The notes below the pieces were generated by a model. The model was not told the DNA's origin and did no database searches. It worked only from the letters and a program-made list of their open reading frames with translations. DNA of 64,000 nt from Oceanicola sp. D3 (GTDB lineage: Bacteria > Pseudomonadota > Alphaproteobacteria > Rhodobacterales > Rhodobacteraceae). The number at the start of each line of letters is the position of its first letter. Position 1 is the first letter of the stretch. The DNA lies in contig NZ_CP040932.1 of the NCBI RefSeq assembly GCF_006351965.1, forward strand, positions 3,596,001-3,660,000, written 5' to 3'. Shown piece by piece: positions 49,173-58,518 of this stretch. The position numbers were made by a program, and so were the translations under genes.

Positions 49173-50849
49173 ATGCCCCATGACGGACAGGACATGACCG
49201 CCCAATCCATCCTTCTCCCCGATCTCCTCACCCTCACCGCCGCCGCGGTGCCCCCCGCCGAGGCGCTGCTGGAAACGGCAAAATCGGGCCTGAGGGCCGA
49301 GCTGGCCACGGATGGCCGGGTGTCTGGCGGCGCTGTGGAGGCCAACCAGACAGCGGCCCACGGGCTGGCGTGGTTTGCGACCTATGTGCAATCGCTCAAG
49401 CAGATGCAGGCCTGGGCCGAGAAGCTCCAGGGAGAAGGCAAATTTGGCGAGGTGGAGCAGCTGATCCACCAGATCGCCTTCGGCGAGTATCTCGCCCAAA
49501 TGGTCGGCGGCATCCCGATGAGCCAGGGAGAGATCATCCGGCTCTCCGACATTGGCATCGACAGCGCCGATGCGCTGATGACCCATGAGGTGCGCCACCT
49601 CATCGCCAAGGGCAACAGCCAGGCCGCCCGCTTGCGACTGGTTGAGCTGATGCAGGAGCGCTCCGCCGAAATCACGGTCGGGGCCACCGGGCTGGACGAC
49701 GAGCTGGAGATGATCCGCGAGCAGTTCCGCCGCTTCGCGGTCGACAAGATCGAGCCGCACGCCCATGACTGGCACCTCAAGGACGAGCTGATCCCGATGG
49801 AGATCATCGAGGAGCTTGCCGAGATGGGCGTCTTCGGCCTGACCATTCCTGAGGAATACGGCGGTTTCGGTCTGTCGAAGGCTTCCATGGTGGTGGTCTC
49901 CGAGGAGCTTTCACGCGGCTACATCGGCGTCGGCTCACTTGGCACCCGCTCCGAAATCGCGGCCGAGCTGATCATCTGCGGCGGCACAGAGGCGCAGAAG
50001 GAAAGCTGGCTGCCCCGCATTTCCAGCGCCGAGATCCTGCCCACCGCCGTCTTCACCGAGCCCAACACCGGCTCCGACCTTGGCGCCCTGCGCACCCGCG
50101 CCGTGAAGGAGGGTGACACCTACAAGGTGACCGGCAACAAAACCTGGATCACCCACGCCGCCCGCGCCCATGTGATGACCCTGCTTGCCCGCACAGACCC
50201 TTCGACAAGCGACTACAAAGGCCTCTCGATGTTTCTGGCCGAAAAGACGCCGGGCACCGATGACGCCCCCTTCCCCACCCCCGGCATGACCGGCGGCGAG
50301 ATCGAGGTGCTCGGCTATCGCGGGATGAAGGAATACGAGCTGGGCTTTGACGGTTTCGAGGTGAAATCCGAGAACCTGCTGGGCGGCGAAGAGGGCAAGG
50401 GTTTCAAGCAGCTGATGGAAACCTTCGAGAGCGCCCGCATCCAAACCGCCGCCCGCGCCATCGGCGTGGCCCAATCGGCGCTGGATATTTCGATGAAATA
50501 CGCGCAGGACCGAAAGCAATTCGGCAAATCGCTCATCGACTTCCCCCGTGTCGCCTCCAAGCTGGCGATGATGGCGGTGGAGATCATGATCTCCCGCCAG
50601 CTCACCTATTTCTCGGCATGGGAAAAGGACAATGGCGTGCGTTGCGATGTCGAGGCGGGCATGGCCAAGCTGCTCGGCGCGCGTGTGGCGTGGGCAGCGG
50701 CGGACAACGGGCTGCAAATTCACGGCGGCAATGGCTTTGCGATGGAATATGCCATCAGCCGGGTGCTTTGCGACGCGCGGATCCTCAATATTTTCGAGGG
50801 CGCGGCAGAGATTCAGGCGCAGGTCATCGCCCGCCGCCTGCTCGCCTGA
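49173..50849 (+). CDS. mcd: (2S)-methylsuccinyl-CoA dehydrogenase
   Basis: 558 residues, longer than normal acyl-CoA dehydrogenases because of an extra helical N-terminal region of about 160 residues. That plan is that of Mcd of the ethylmalonyl-CoA pathway in Rhodobacter. The core has TEPNTGSDLGALRTRA, the FAD/substrate motif ITHAARAH, and QIHGGNGFAMEY. It makes mesaconyl-CoA and passes electrons to EtfAB. ATG 49173 follows GAGGA; ATG 49194 is an alternative. Its neighbours are not pathway genes. Confidence 0.85.
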   Translation: MPHDGQDMTAQSILLPDLLTLTAAAVPPAEALLETAKSGLRAELATDGRVSGGAVEANQTAAHGLAWFATYVQSLKQMQAWAEKLQGEGKFGEVEQLIHQIAFGEYLAQMVGGIPMSQGEIIRLSDIGIDSADALMTHEVRHLIAKGNSQAARLRLVELMQERSAEITVGATGLDDELEMIREQFRRFAVDKIEPHAHDWHLKDELIPMEIIEELAEMGVFGLTIPEEYGGFGLSKASMVVVSEELSRGYIGVGSLGTRSEIAAELIICGGTEAQKESWLPRISSAEILPTAVFTEPNTGSDLGALRTRAVKEGDTYKVTGNKTWITHAARAHVMTLLARTDPSTSDYKGLSMFLAEKTPGTDDAPFPTPGMTGGEIEVLGYRGMKEYELGFDGFEVKSENLLGGEEGKGFKQLMETFESARIQTAARAIGVAQSALDISMKYAQDRKQFGKSLIDFPRVASKLAMMAVEIMISRQLTYFSAWEKDNGVRCDVEAGMAKLLGARVAWAAADNGLQIHGGNGFAMEYAISRVLCDARILNIFEGAAEIQAQVIARRLLA

Positions 50850-50880
50850 CCGCGCACCACTCAGCGGCCTCGCAAGACCG

Positions 50881-51483
50881 CTAGCGGCTGACCCAGATCA
50901 CCTTGCAAGCGTAGCCCGGCTTGTTGGGCGGCGGCGTGCCACGCCCCTGCGCAACCCGGCATTCCGAAACGGCCCTTGCCTCTGCCTTTTCCGGGGAGGT
51001 GAAGCCCCATGCACTGCCCCAGTGGCCCCGCTTATCGACGGCAAAGGCCCGCAGGCCACTGTAGCTGCGCCGCAACCCGATAAGCGCCTCCGCCTGTGGC
51101 CCCGAAACCGGCGGCGCGCCCTGTGCGAGAGGGGTGGCGGGCAACAGCTCTGCCACGATCCGGCAATCCTCCGCCCAGGTCGCGCAATGCGCCAGCGCAT
51201 CGGCGCGGCCAACGCTGCGGTCTGCATAGCCCGAAACAGCCCCAAACGCGCCATCCGCTCCAACGGCAAAGGCGCCATACCACTGCGGCCCGGCAAGAAA
51301 CTCATCATAGGCCTGATGCATGGCCCAGGCCTGCGGATAGGCCGCGGCAAGCGCCTGCGGTGCAGGGCCTTGGAGCGCGGCGGCGGGCACGGGCTGATCG
51401 CTGTTCACAAGGCCGGAGACCGCTGTGAAGGACAGGGCGGTGATCGCCACCACAGCGCCAAAAAGAGTTGATCGCTTCAACAT
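50881..51483 (-). CDS. Exported protein with two DUF4189-like repeats
   Basis: 200 residues, signal segment at the N-terminus. Two units follow: YGAFAVGADGAFGAVSGY ... ALAHC and LRAFAVDKRGHWGSAWGF ... AVSEC. Each repeats the A-x-A-V-x-x-x-G-x-x-G pattern and ends in a cysteine, as in DUF4189 proteins. Two further cysteines in the C-terminal tail may form a bond. Function unknown. ATG 51483. Confidence 0.72.
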   Translation of the reverse strand: MLKRSTLFGAVVAITALSFTAVSGLVNSDQPVPAAALQGPAPQALAAAYPQAWAMHQAYDEFLAGPQWYGAFAVGADGAFGAVSGYADRSVGRADALAHCATWAEDCRIVAELLPATPLAQGAPPVSGPQAEALIGLRRSYSGLRAFAVDKRGHWGSAWGFTSPEKAEARAVSECRVAQGRGTPPPNKPGYACKVIWVSR

Positions 51484-51560
51484 GCCGCAAGTGTCGCAAA
51501 GCCCTGTGGCACCAACATGGCACCTTGGCGGCGGCGGGTTGGCGCACTACCTCTGTCGGC

Positions 51561-51959
51561 ATGAAACCTCTCGCCCTTGCCGCCCTCTTCGCCCTGCCGC
51601 CCCTAGCCACCGCCTGCGCGGATGAAACCCTCACCGGCTATGCCTCTGGCCTGTACCAGCTGGAAGAGATTGACGGCGAAGGCTTTGAATGGGGCGCCAC
51701 GCTCGACCTGAGCGAAGCCGGGCGGATCGCGGGGCAAGCGCCCTGCAACAGCTACTCGGCAGCGCAGGACGCCCCCTACCCGTGGTTTCAACCCGGCCCG
51801 ATCGCCGCCACCCGGCGGGCCTGCCTGCACCTGAACGGCGAGGCAGCCTTCTTCAAGGCGCTCTCCGAGATGACTCTGGCAGAGGCTTCCGGGCCAGTGC
51901 TGATCCTGTCCAACGAGGCGGGGCGCGAAATGGTGTTTCGGCGCAGCAACGGCGAGTGA
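51561..51959 (+). CDS. META-domain secreted protein
   Basis: 132 residues with a signal sequence of about 18. Mature part: YQLEEIDGE, GRIAGQAPCNSYSAA, ATRRACLHLN and FFKAL, the pattern of META domains (HslJ-like). Cysteines occur in both family-typical places. These proteins are linked with stress in other bacteria. ATG 51561 gives a clean signal; the longer frame is rejected. Confidence 0.78.
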   Translation: MKPLALAALFALPPLATACADETLTGYASGLYQLEEIDGEGFEWGATLDLSEAGRIAGQAPCNSYSAAQDAPYPWFQPGPIAATRRACLHLNGEAAFFKALSEMTLAEASGPVLILSNEAGREMVFRRSNGE

Positions 51960-51963
51960 CGCC

Positions 51964-52689
51964 CTAGCCCTTGGCGAGCACCCGCATCAGGCGCCCGCGC
52001 GCGCCGGGCAAAGGTTTTTCGCCCAGCGAAGCCCTGAGCTGATGCTCCAGAAAATACCCCGTGGTTTCAAAGCCCTGCATCAACTCACCGGCGCTCTCCG
52101 GCGGCTCGCCCATCAGGCACGGCGGCAAGGGCAACAGCTTGGCAGCCCACTCCCCGGCCCCGCTTTCGCTCACCGCCCGTCCGGTCCTCGGCGACACATA
52201 AACCAGCCCGTCACGCGCGCCCGTAGCGGCGCAGGTGGTGAGATCGAGGCCAAAGCCCATCTCGTCAAGCAGCGCCAACTCCCAGCGCAGGTAAGCCAGC
52301 GGCCAATGGTCAGAGGCTTCCTCGATCAGGTCCAGCACGGTGAGCGAGCGGGTGTAGAGCCCGGGGTAGGCGGCGCGCTCGGGCAAAACGAAGGAGAGCA
52401 GCGCCGTCACCGCACCCAGCCCCGCCAGCGCCCTCCGGTCACCCAAAACCCCGGCAGCGCGCGCACGCATCGGCTCGACGGTGAAGGCCCCGAGGTGATC
52501 CTCCAGCCGCGCGCGCCAAGTCAGATCGAGCTGCGCGCCCGGTTGCAGGATGGGCGACATCCGGCGCCCTGCCCCGCCGCGCACCACGCCCGCATGGCGC
52601 CCGCGCTCGGCGGTGAAAACCTCAATGATTGCGGCGTTCTCGCCATGAGGGCGGGTGGTCAGCAGCACGCCTTCCGCACGCCACTCCAT
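51964..52689 (-). CDS. recO: DNA repair protein RecO
   Basis: 241 residues. Helps RecA load at gaps with RecF and RecR. The OB-fold N-terminus [18 protein letters not shown] and the helical middle with YPGLYTRSL are typical; no zinc cysteines as in some members. The ATG at 52689 overlaps the DUF1491 stop (TGATG). Last gene of the rnc-...-era-DUF1491-recO string. Confidence 0.95.
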   Translation of the reverse strand: MEWRAEGVLLTTRPHGENAAIIEVFTAERGRHAGVVRGGAGRRMSPILQPGAQLDLTWRARLEDHLGAFTVEPMRARAAGVLGDRRALAGLGAVTALLSFVLPERAAYPGLYTRSLTVLDLIEEASDHWPLAYLRWELALLDEMGFGLDLTTCAATGARDGLVYVSPRTGRAVSESGAGEWAAKLLPLPPCLMGEPPESAGELMQGFETTGYFLEHQLRASLGEKPLPGARGRLMRVLAKG

Positions 52690-53015
52690 CAATCCAGCCC
52701 TTCCTCGTCGAGCAAGTGCCGCCCGGCGCGGTCTTCCACCTCGATCACCCAGATATCCGGGTCAAACCGGCGTTGCTCGCGCAGCACCTCATCCACCTCC
52801 GGCTCCGGCCCCTCGGCCAACACGTCCCACGGGCGCGAGCCGTCCATTGCCATGATCCGCTGAAACGCCCGCGCGGAGCCATCGAGCGGGCTTTGCTTGA
52901 CAAGAATGTTGCCCGCCGTCTCATCGCCCTTGGCAACCACGAAGGCGGGGATGTCGGCCAGACGCAGGCGGGTCAGATAGGCCTGAACCCAAAACGAGCT
53001 GGTCAGCCGGGTCAA
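52689..53015 (-). CDS. DUF1491 family protein
   Basis: 108 residues with the family's start, [28 protein letters not shown], and [17 protein letters not shown]. Found between era and recO in many alphaproteobacteria; role unknown. The start is a TTG at 53015 overlapping the era stop (TTGA), unusual but fitting the family's N-terminus. Confidence 0.85.
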   Translation of the reverse strand: MTRLTSSFWVQAYLTRLRLADIPAFVVAKGDETAGNILVKQSPLDGSARAFQRIMAMDGSRPWDVLAEGPEPEVDEVLREQRRFDPDIWVIEVEDRAGRHLLDEEGLD

Positions 53016-53923
53016 GCGTTCCCGTCCTTGAAATCAAGGCCCATCTCGTCATACCGCTCTGACTCTTCAAGCCAATTCGGGCGCACCTTCACCTGCAGGA
53101 AAAGGTGAACGCGATGGCCGAGAAACTCCTCCAGCTCCTCGCGCGCCGCCTTGCCCACGGCCTTGATCGTCTCGCCCCGGTTGCCCAGCACGATGCCCTT
53201 GTGCCCGTCGCGCATGACATAGACGATCTGGTCGATCTTCGCGCTGCCATCCTTACGGTTTTCCCAAGCTTCCGTCTCGACCGTCAGCTGATAAGGCAGC
53301 TCCTGATGCAGCCGCAATGTTAACTTTTCGCGGGTCATCTCGGCAGCAATCATCCGCAGGGGCAGATCGGCGATCTGGTCTTCGGGGTAAAGCCACGGCC
53401 CTTCGGGCAGCTCACCGGCCAGCCATTTGCGCAGATCGTCCACGCCATGGCCCTTTTCGGCGGAGATCATGAAGACCTCTGCAAAATCATAGGCTTCGCT
53501 GAGCTTTGCCGTCAGTTCCAGCAGCACCTCCGATTTCACCCGGTCAATTTTGTTGATCGCCAGCGCCACCTTCTGGCCTTCAACCTCGCGCTCTTTCAGC
53601 GCGTCCAGAATGGCCTGCACCCCCTCAGTCAGCCCCCGGTGCGCCTCGACCAGAAGCACCACCACATCGGCATCCGCCGCGCCGCCCCATGCCGCAGCCA
53701 CCATCGCCCTGTCCAGCCGTCGGCGCGGACGAAAGAGGCCGGGGGTGTCGACGAACACAAGCTGGCTCTCGCCTTCAATCGCCACACCGCGAATACGGGC
53801 GCGGGTGGTTTGGACCTTGTGGGTCACAATGCTCACCTTCGCGCCGACCATGCGGTTGGTCAGCGTCGATTTGCCCGCGTTGGGCTCTCCGATCAGGGCG
53901 ACGAAACCGGCGCGTGTGGTCAT
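53012..53923 (-). CDS. era: GTPase Era
   Basis: 303 residues. Binds the 3' end of 16S rRNA and guides 30S assembly. G1 GEPNAGKST, G3 DTPG, G4 NKID, then a C-terminal KH domain with GIVLGNRGETIKAVGKAAR. ATG 53923; 58 bases after the exonuclease-family gene. Confidence 0.96.
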   Translation of the reverse strand: MTTRAGFVALIGEPNAGKSTLTNRMVGAKVSIVTHKVQTTRARIRGVAIEGESQLVFVDTPGLFRPRRRLDRAMVAAAWGGAADADVVVLLVEAHRGLTEGVQAILDALKEREVEGQKVALAINKIDRVKSEVLLELTAKLSEAYDFAEVFMISAEKGHGVDDLRKWLAGELPEGPWLYPEDQIADLPLRMIAAEMTREKLTLRLHQELPYQLTVETEAWENRKDGSAKIDQIVYVMRDGHKGIVLGNRGETIKAVGKAAREELEEFLGHRVHLFLQVKVRPNWLEESERYDEMGLDFKDGNA

Positions 53924-53981
53924 GGGCTGTAGCCTTTCATGGCGGCGAGTCTAGCCCGCCGGGGAAGGCGCTTCCATAGGG

Positions 53982-54782
53982 TTAGGCGAGTGTCAGCACA
54001 AGCGGGCAATGGTCAGAGACTTCCGGGGTATGGATCACGTCAAACTGGGACACCGGCACCGCATCGCTGACCATCATGTAATCGGCAAAGCGCTCGGGCT
54101 TGGTGTAAAGGCTGTTGCGGGTGCCGGGGTGGCCGCCTTCGGTGACAAGCTCGCGCGGGGCGAGGCTGGAGAGATGCTCAAGGGTTTCACTGCCGGGCAG
54201 CACGTTGAAATCGCCGCAAATAATCACCCCATCGCCGGGGTGCAGCACCGCCTCGACCAAGCCCGCAAGGCGCTTGGCCTGCGCGGCGCGGGCAGGGGTG
54301 TCGGCCTTGCCAGCCTCAGGGTCGCGCAACCCGTGCATATGGGCAATCACCACCGCGCCCTCGGGCCGCCAGAGGCGGATGGCATGGCCGGTGCGGGAGC
54401 GGGGATGCGGGCCAAAGCCCTCCGCCCCGAAGCTGCCATGCACAAAACCCTGTGCCTGATGGGTGACAGGCAGGCCGCGCCGAACCGCCGTGGCGAGGCC
54501 CCATTGGCTCCAAACCTGCGAGTCGCCATGCCAGAGCGGGCCTCGGGCCGCAGGGCAAAAGGTGATGTCATGCCCCGGCAGCGCAGCGGCGAGATCGGCC
54601 AGCATGTCGGCCCGCTGGAGCAGGTTGCGCCCCTCATCGCGGTAATCCAGCCATTCTGAAGGGCTGTTTGGAACGTGGATAACCTCTTGAAGGCACAGGA
54701 TATCCGGATCGTTCGCACCGAGCCAGGCAGACATTTCACCGTGCATCCGCCCGCCCCAGGCGTTGAGGCAGGTGATCCGCAT
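53982..54782 (-). CDS. Endonuclease/exonuclease/phosphatase family protein
   Basis: 266 residues. Metal-dependent hydrolase fold: catalytic Glu in LCLQEV, catalytic Asp/Asn in CGDFNVLPGS, and the SDHCPL end motif, with the DYMMVSD region before it. Substrate may be DNA or a phosphodiester lipid; unknown. ATG 54782 overlaps the rnc stop (TGATG), so it is coupled with rnc. Confidence 0.85.
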   Translation of the reverse strand: MRITCLNAWGGRMHGEMSAWLGANDPDILCLQEVIHVPNSPSEWLDYRDEGRNLLQRADMLADLAAALPGHDITFCPAARGPLWHGDSQVWSQWGLATAVRRGLPVTHQAQGFVHGSFGAEGFGPHPRSRTGHAIRLWRPEGAVVIAHMHGLRDPEAGKADTPARAAQAKRLAGLVEAVLHPGDGVIICGDFNVLPGSETLEHLSSLAPRELVTEGGHPGTRNSLYTKPERFADYMMVSDAVPVSQFDVIHTPEVSDHCPLVLTLA

Positions 54783-55462
54783 CAGCTTTCCAGTCGCCCC
54801 AGCAAGGCCCGCGCCGCCTCGTGCTCTGCCAGCTTCTTGCGGCGGGCCTTGCCCATGGCCTCTTCACCACTGGCCAGAACGGCGGCCATGTGGAAGATGA
54901 ACTCGTGCCCAACGCCCTCCTGCTTGCGCAACTCGTAACTTGGAGGCGGCAACCCACGGGCCTGCGCCCATTCTTGCAGCGCCGTCTTGGCATCCTTGGC
55001 ATCCGCCTCAACGCCTTTGACCCGCCCCAGCCAATGCTTGCGCACCACGGCGCGGGCGGCATCGTAGCCCGCATCTCGGTAGACGGCGGCAATCACCGCC
55101 TCCATCGCATCGCCCAGCAGCGCCTCCTTGCGCCGCCCGCCCGATTGCATCTCGGAGCGGCCCAGCTTGAGCACATCGCCAAGGCCAATCTCGCGGGCCA
55201 CATCTGCGCAGGTTTCCTTGTTGACCAGCACATGAAAGCGGGGCGAAAGCTGGCCCTCCGCCGCTGCCGGATCCGCCTCCATCAGCGCTTCGGCCACCAC
55301 AAGGCCAAGCACCCGGTCGCCCAAAAACTCCAGCCGCTGGTTGTTGTCCTGCCCGGCGGTAGAGAACGACGGATGGGTCAATGCGCGTATCAGCAGCTCC
55401 GGCGTGGCAAACTCATGGCCGAGCCGCGCCGCAAAAGCCTGAATCTCTGCCGAGAGCTTCAT
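54782..55462 (-). CDS. rnc: Ribonuclease III
   Basis: 226 residues; cleaves double-stranded RNA in rRNA maturation. The signature [20 protein letters not shown] is clear, and the C-terminal dsRNA-binding domain follows ([21 protein letters not shown]). The ATG at 55462 overlaps the lepB2 stop (ATGA). Confidence 0.97.
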   Translation of the reverse strand: MKLSAEIQAFAARLGHEFATPELLIRALTHPSFSTAGQDNNQRLEFLGDRVLGLVVAEALMEADPAAAEGQLSPRFHVLVNKETCADVAREIGLGDVLKLGRSEMQSGGRRKEALLGDAMEAVIAAVYRDAGYDAARAVVRKHWLGRVKGVEADAKDAKTALQEWAQARGLPPPSYELRKQEGVGHEFIFHMAAVLASGEEAMGKARRKKLAEHEAARALLGRLES

Positions 55463-56178
55463 TCGATCTGCATCCCGTATCTATCATCGCGCCAGTTACG
55501 AAAATCATAAAGCCACGAACCGGCGGCAGAAAACAGCACCCTGTCGGCATAGCCGCGAATGTTCTCGAGCGGCACGAAGCCAAGCCCGCCGGCAGACTGG
55601 CTCACCCGGCTATCAAGGCTGTTGTCGCGGTTGTCGCCCAGCACAAACATATGCCCCTCGGGCACCGTCCGGCGGGGCATGTCATCAAGGGACGAGCGGC
55701 CCATATCCAGCATCAAATGGCTGCGACCGCCCGGAAATGTCTCTCGCAGCAATGCCTTGCGGCAATCTGCGCCGAGGGCGGGCTTGGGTGGCATGCAGCG
55801 CGGCACGCTGTGGTGGGGCCCTTGGGGCGCGTTGACCTCCACAAAATCACCCAGCGGCACCTGCTCCAACCGCGCGCTGTTCAGCACCACGATGCCATCC
55901 TCCAGAGCAATGGTATCGCCACCCAGCGCAATGACACGTTTGACGAAATCGGTGTTGTTCACCGGATGGCGAAACACCACGACATCGCCACGTTGCACGG
56001 GGCGCGCCAACCGCTCGTTGACGAAGAAGTAATCGCCCACCAGCAGCGTGGGCTTCATCGAGCCTGCCGGGATATAGAACGGGGCCCAGACCAAGCGAAC
56101 AGCGAGGGCGAGGCCGGGAAGGCCCAGCACCACGGCAACGCCTATCCCGATGAAAAACCAGTAGAGAACCCGGCGCAC
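55459..56178 (-). CDS. lepB: Signal peptidase I, second of two
   Basis: 239 residues. Inner-membrane serine protease that removes signal peptides. N-terminal membrane segment; catalytic Ser40 in IPAGSMKPT and Lys80 in DFVKR; then [12 protein letters not shown] Cys pair ([12 protein letters not shown]) lies in the periplasmic domain, matching CSNAPVGQGGTC of the other copy. GTG start at 56178, 4 bases past the first copy's stop. Confidence 0.92.
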   Translation of the reverse strand: MRRVLYWFFIGIGVAVVLGLPGLALAVRLVWAPFYIPAGSMKPTLLVGDYFFVNERLARPVQRGDVVVFRHPVNNTDFVKRVIALGGDTIALEDGIVVLNSARLEQVPLGDFVEVNAPQGPHHSVPRCMPPKPALGADCRKALLRETFPGGRSHLMLDMGRSSLDDMPRRTVPEGHMFVLGDNRDNSLDSRVSQSAGGLGFVPLENIRGYADRVLFSAAGSWLYDFRNWRDDRYGMQIE

Positions 56179-56182
56179 CGGA

Positions 56183-56977
56183 TCACTCTACTTTGTGAAA
56201 GAAGCGGTCGCCCCGCCATGTCCAGAAGTAGAAGAGCGAGCGACCGGCGGAGGAGAACATCACCCGGTCGACCCGGCCGATGAGGTTTTCGTAGGGCACA
56301 AAGCCAACGCCGCCAATCTGCTGGCTCACGCGGCTGTCCTGGCTGTTGTCGCGGTTGTCGCCCATGAAGAAATACTCGCCCTCGGGCACCACGTAGACCT
56401 TGGTTTCATCCTGATGGCGATTGGGCAGATAGCGCACGTCGAGGGTGCTGTAGCTCTTGCCGTTCAGGTCGGTTTCGATCAGGCGCTGCTTTTCGCAGGT
56501 GCCGCCCTGACCAACCGGCGCGTTGGAGCAGGCGGGCTCGGTGCCCTGGCTGCCCTGAGGCTGCTTGATCTCGGTATAAAGCCCACCGTCCTCTTGGCTG
56601 TAGGGCGTGCCGTTCACGATCAGCTGGCCCTTGGTGACCTGAATGCGATCTCCGGGCAAACCTATGAGACGCTTCACAAAATCGGCACCGCTCACCGGAT
56701 GGCGGAACACCACCACATCGCCGCGCTCCGGCGCACCGGCCCAGATCCGCCCCGAAATCGGGCAGGCGGAGAACGGGCAGGAATGCTTGGAGTATCCATA
56801 GGCCATCTTGTTGACGAAGAGGAAATCGCCGATCAGCAGCGTGTCCTTCATCGAGCCTGTCGGAATCCAGAACGGCTGGAAGAACAGGGTGCGGAAGACA
56901 CCGGCGATGATGAGGGCCCAGAAGACGGTTTTGACCGTCTCCATGATGCCGTCGCCGGCTTTGGTTTTCTCGGCCAT
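56183..56977 (-). CDS. lepB: Signal peptidase I, first of two
   Basis: 264 residues. N-terminal membrane segment (about 15-32), catalytic Ser42 in IPTGSMKDT and Lys102 in DFVKRLI, GDNRDNSQDSR box and PEGEYFFMGD. Compared with the second copy it has an insertion of about 20 residues (CPFSACPISGRIW). ATG 56977, preceded by GAGGGAG. Heads lepB-lepB-rnc-exonuclease. Confidence 0.95.
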   Translation of the reverse strand: MAEKTKAGDGIMETVKTVFWALIIAGVFRTLFFQPFWIPTGSMKDTLLIGDFLFVNKMAYGYSKHSCPFSACPISGRIWAGAPERGDVVVFRHPVSGADFVKRLIGLPGDRIQVTKGQLIVNGTPYSQEDGGLYTEIKQPQGSQGTEPACSNAPVGQGGTCEKQRLIETDLNGKSYSTLDVRYLPNRHQDETKVYVVPEGEYFFMGDNRDNSQDSRVSQQIGGVGFVPYENLIGRVDRVMFSSAGRSLFYFWTWRGDRFFHKVE

Positions 56978-57101
56978 TCGGCTCCCTCGCCTGTCTCCTC
57001 GCTCGGCTCGCTTCATGGCGGTGAGGCGAGGTAGTGTCAAGCTAACGTAAGGGGACCGCGCGGGAAGGTTAACGGCGCGGCACGATCACGCCGCGGTGAT
57101 G

Positions 57102-57141
57102 GGCAACATCCCATGCACAAGTGATGCACACCCCATGCATA
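57102..57141 (+). repeat. Iteron-like element with 11-base period, copy 2
   Basis: Plus strand: GGCAACATCC (57102-57111), one base, ATGCACA (57113-57119), four bases, ATGCACA (57124-57130), four bases, ATGCATA (57135-57141). The first 17 bases and the second heptamer match copy 1 at 23589-23632, read on its minus strand. It lies in the lepB-acpS gap, upstream of lepB. Confidence 0.6.
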
Positions 57142-57176
57142 GCGTTATCGCGCCCCAATCGCCCCGGCGGCGCGCG

Positions 57177-57587
57177 TTACTCCGCCGCGCGGCGCGGCAG
57201 GGCTTCGATCACCACGAAGGCCTGCGCCCATGGGTGATCGTCGGTCAGCGTCACATGGATCACCGCCTCATGCCCCGGCGGCGTCATCGAGGCCAGCCGC
57301 TCGGCGGCCCAGCCCGTCACCTCCATCACCGGCTGCCCGGTGTGCAGGTTGCGCACCGACATGTCCTTCCACGCGATCCCCATGCGCAGCCCGGTGCCCA
57401 GCGCCTTGGAGCACGCCTCCTTGGCCGCCCAGCGCTTGGCATAGGTGCCCGGCGTATCGGCCCGCCGCTCGGCCTTGGCCTGTTCGGTGGGGGTAAACAC
57501 GCGGTTGCGGAAGCGGTCGCCAAACCGCTCCAGCGTGGCCGCGATACGCTCGATGTTGGCCAGATCGGTGCCGATGCCGAGAATCAT
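57177..57587 (-). CDS. acpS: Holo-[acyl-carrier-protein] synthase
   Basis: 136 residues; transfers the phosphopantetheine arm of CoA to [15 protein letters not shown] has the metal-binding Asp8, and [16 protein letters not shown] the conserved Lys-Glu. Position beside lepB and near pdxJ is usual in alphaproteobacteria. ATG 57587; 7 bases after the next gene upstream. Confidence 0.96.
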   Translation of the reverse strand: MILGIGTDLANIERIAATLERFGDRFRNRVFTPTEQAKAERRADTPGTYAKRWAAKEACSKALGTGLRMGIAWKDMSVRNLHTGQPVMEVTGWAAERLASMTPPGHEAVIHVTLTDDHPWAQAFVVIEALPRRAAE

Positions 57588-57594
57588 GGGCAGC

Positions 57595-58050
57595 TCATTC
57601 GTTGCCGAGCTGCTGGCTGACGGTGATCTCGCCGGTCGATTGGTTGAGCGTGATGGAGAGCAGGGTGGAGTTGACGAAGTTCTTCTCCGGCAGCCAGATC
57701 ATCGCCGGAAGGGTGAAGGTGAGGCCGCGGGCCGGGTCATAGCCCGCTTCGAGGCGTTCAAACTGCATCCCCGCCCAGCCCGCCTGCCCCTCGCGGGAGA
57801 GCACCTTGCACTGGCGGCTGCCAAGCTCGTCGAAAGGTGGCGACAGGATCATCAGGTGAGTGGGGGCGGCAGCGGGTTCGATCGTGTCGAGCAACACAAG
57901 GCGCACATCGCCATTGGCAAAGCTGCGGGTGCTGGCCTCCCACGGCTCGGGGATGTTGCGGGCCTGCGTGCGCCAGTCGCCGCAGTCAGACACCTCCTGC
58001 GCGGTGGCAGGCAGGCTGAGCGCGAGCAACGCGAGAGCAGCGCGGATCAC
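57595..58050 (-). CDS. Small exported protein of unknown function
   Basis: 151 residues: signal sequence (about 1-18, ending ATAQE) then a mature part with two cysteines and aromatic segments ([30 protein letters not shown]). No family recognised. The GTG start at 58050 overlaps the stop of the upstream membrane protein (GTGA), so the two are coupled. Confidence 0.72.
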   Translation of the reverse strand: MIRAALALLALSLPATAQEVSDCGDWRTQARNIPEPWEASTRSFANGDVRLVLLDTIEPAAAPTHLMILSPPFDELGSRQCKVLSREGQAGWAGMQFERLEAGYDPARGLTFTLPAMIWLPEKNFVNSTLLSITLNQSTGEITVSQQLGNE

Positions 58051-58469
58051 TTGCCCCCCTCCAGCGCCTTCAACTGGCTCTTGACCCCCATGCCGAAGAA
58101 CACGCGATTGACGACCAGCACCAAGCCCAGCAGCACCACGAAGACAACGGCGATGATGCCAAAGGCCTCCGGGTCTGCCAGCTGTGGCGTAAAGAGCAAC
58201 ATGCCGAGGAGGATGACGGCATTGATAACCGCCACGACAAGGGTCATCCGAAGCGCGATAGACCATGCCTCACCGTTCGGTGCCAGTTCGCGGTACGCCC
58301 GCGCGAAGGCCTGCCCTTCGAGCAAGGCCGCCAGCATAGGCGGCAGGGCGGTGGAAAGACCGGTCGGCAGGCGCAGGCCAAAGGCGGCATCCGCGATCCA
58401 GATCAGCACGGCGAGGCCCACAGCGGCGGCGATGTAAACGCCCGCGTATCGCATAAGGTTTACCCGCAT
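58047..58469 (-). CDS. ABZJ_00895-like small membrane protein
   Basis: 140 residues with four hydrophobic segments (about 8-24, 33-47, 72-90 and 101-122). The plan matches the ABZJ_00895 family of unknown function. ATG 58469 (MRVNLMRYAG) is taken because a GGAG lies 9 bases upstream; the longer frame starts at 58499. First gene of a pair with the exported protein. Confidence 0.72.
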   Translation of the reverse strand: MRVNLMRYAGVYIAAAVGLAVLIWIADAAFGLRLPTGLSTALPPMLAALLEGQAFARAYRELAPNGEAWSIALRMTLVVAVINAVILLGMLLFTPQLADPEAFGIIAVVFVVLLGLVLVVNRVFFGMGVKSQLKALEGGK

Positions 58470-58518
58470 CGCACCTGTCTCCGCTCCGTTCGGCCACAAA
58501 CAGCCTTTGCAGCGCAGC

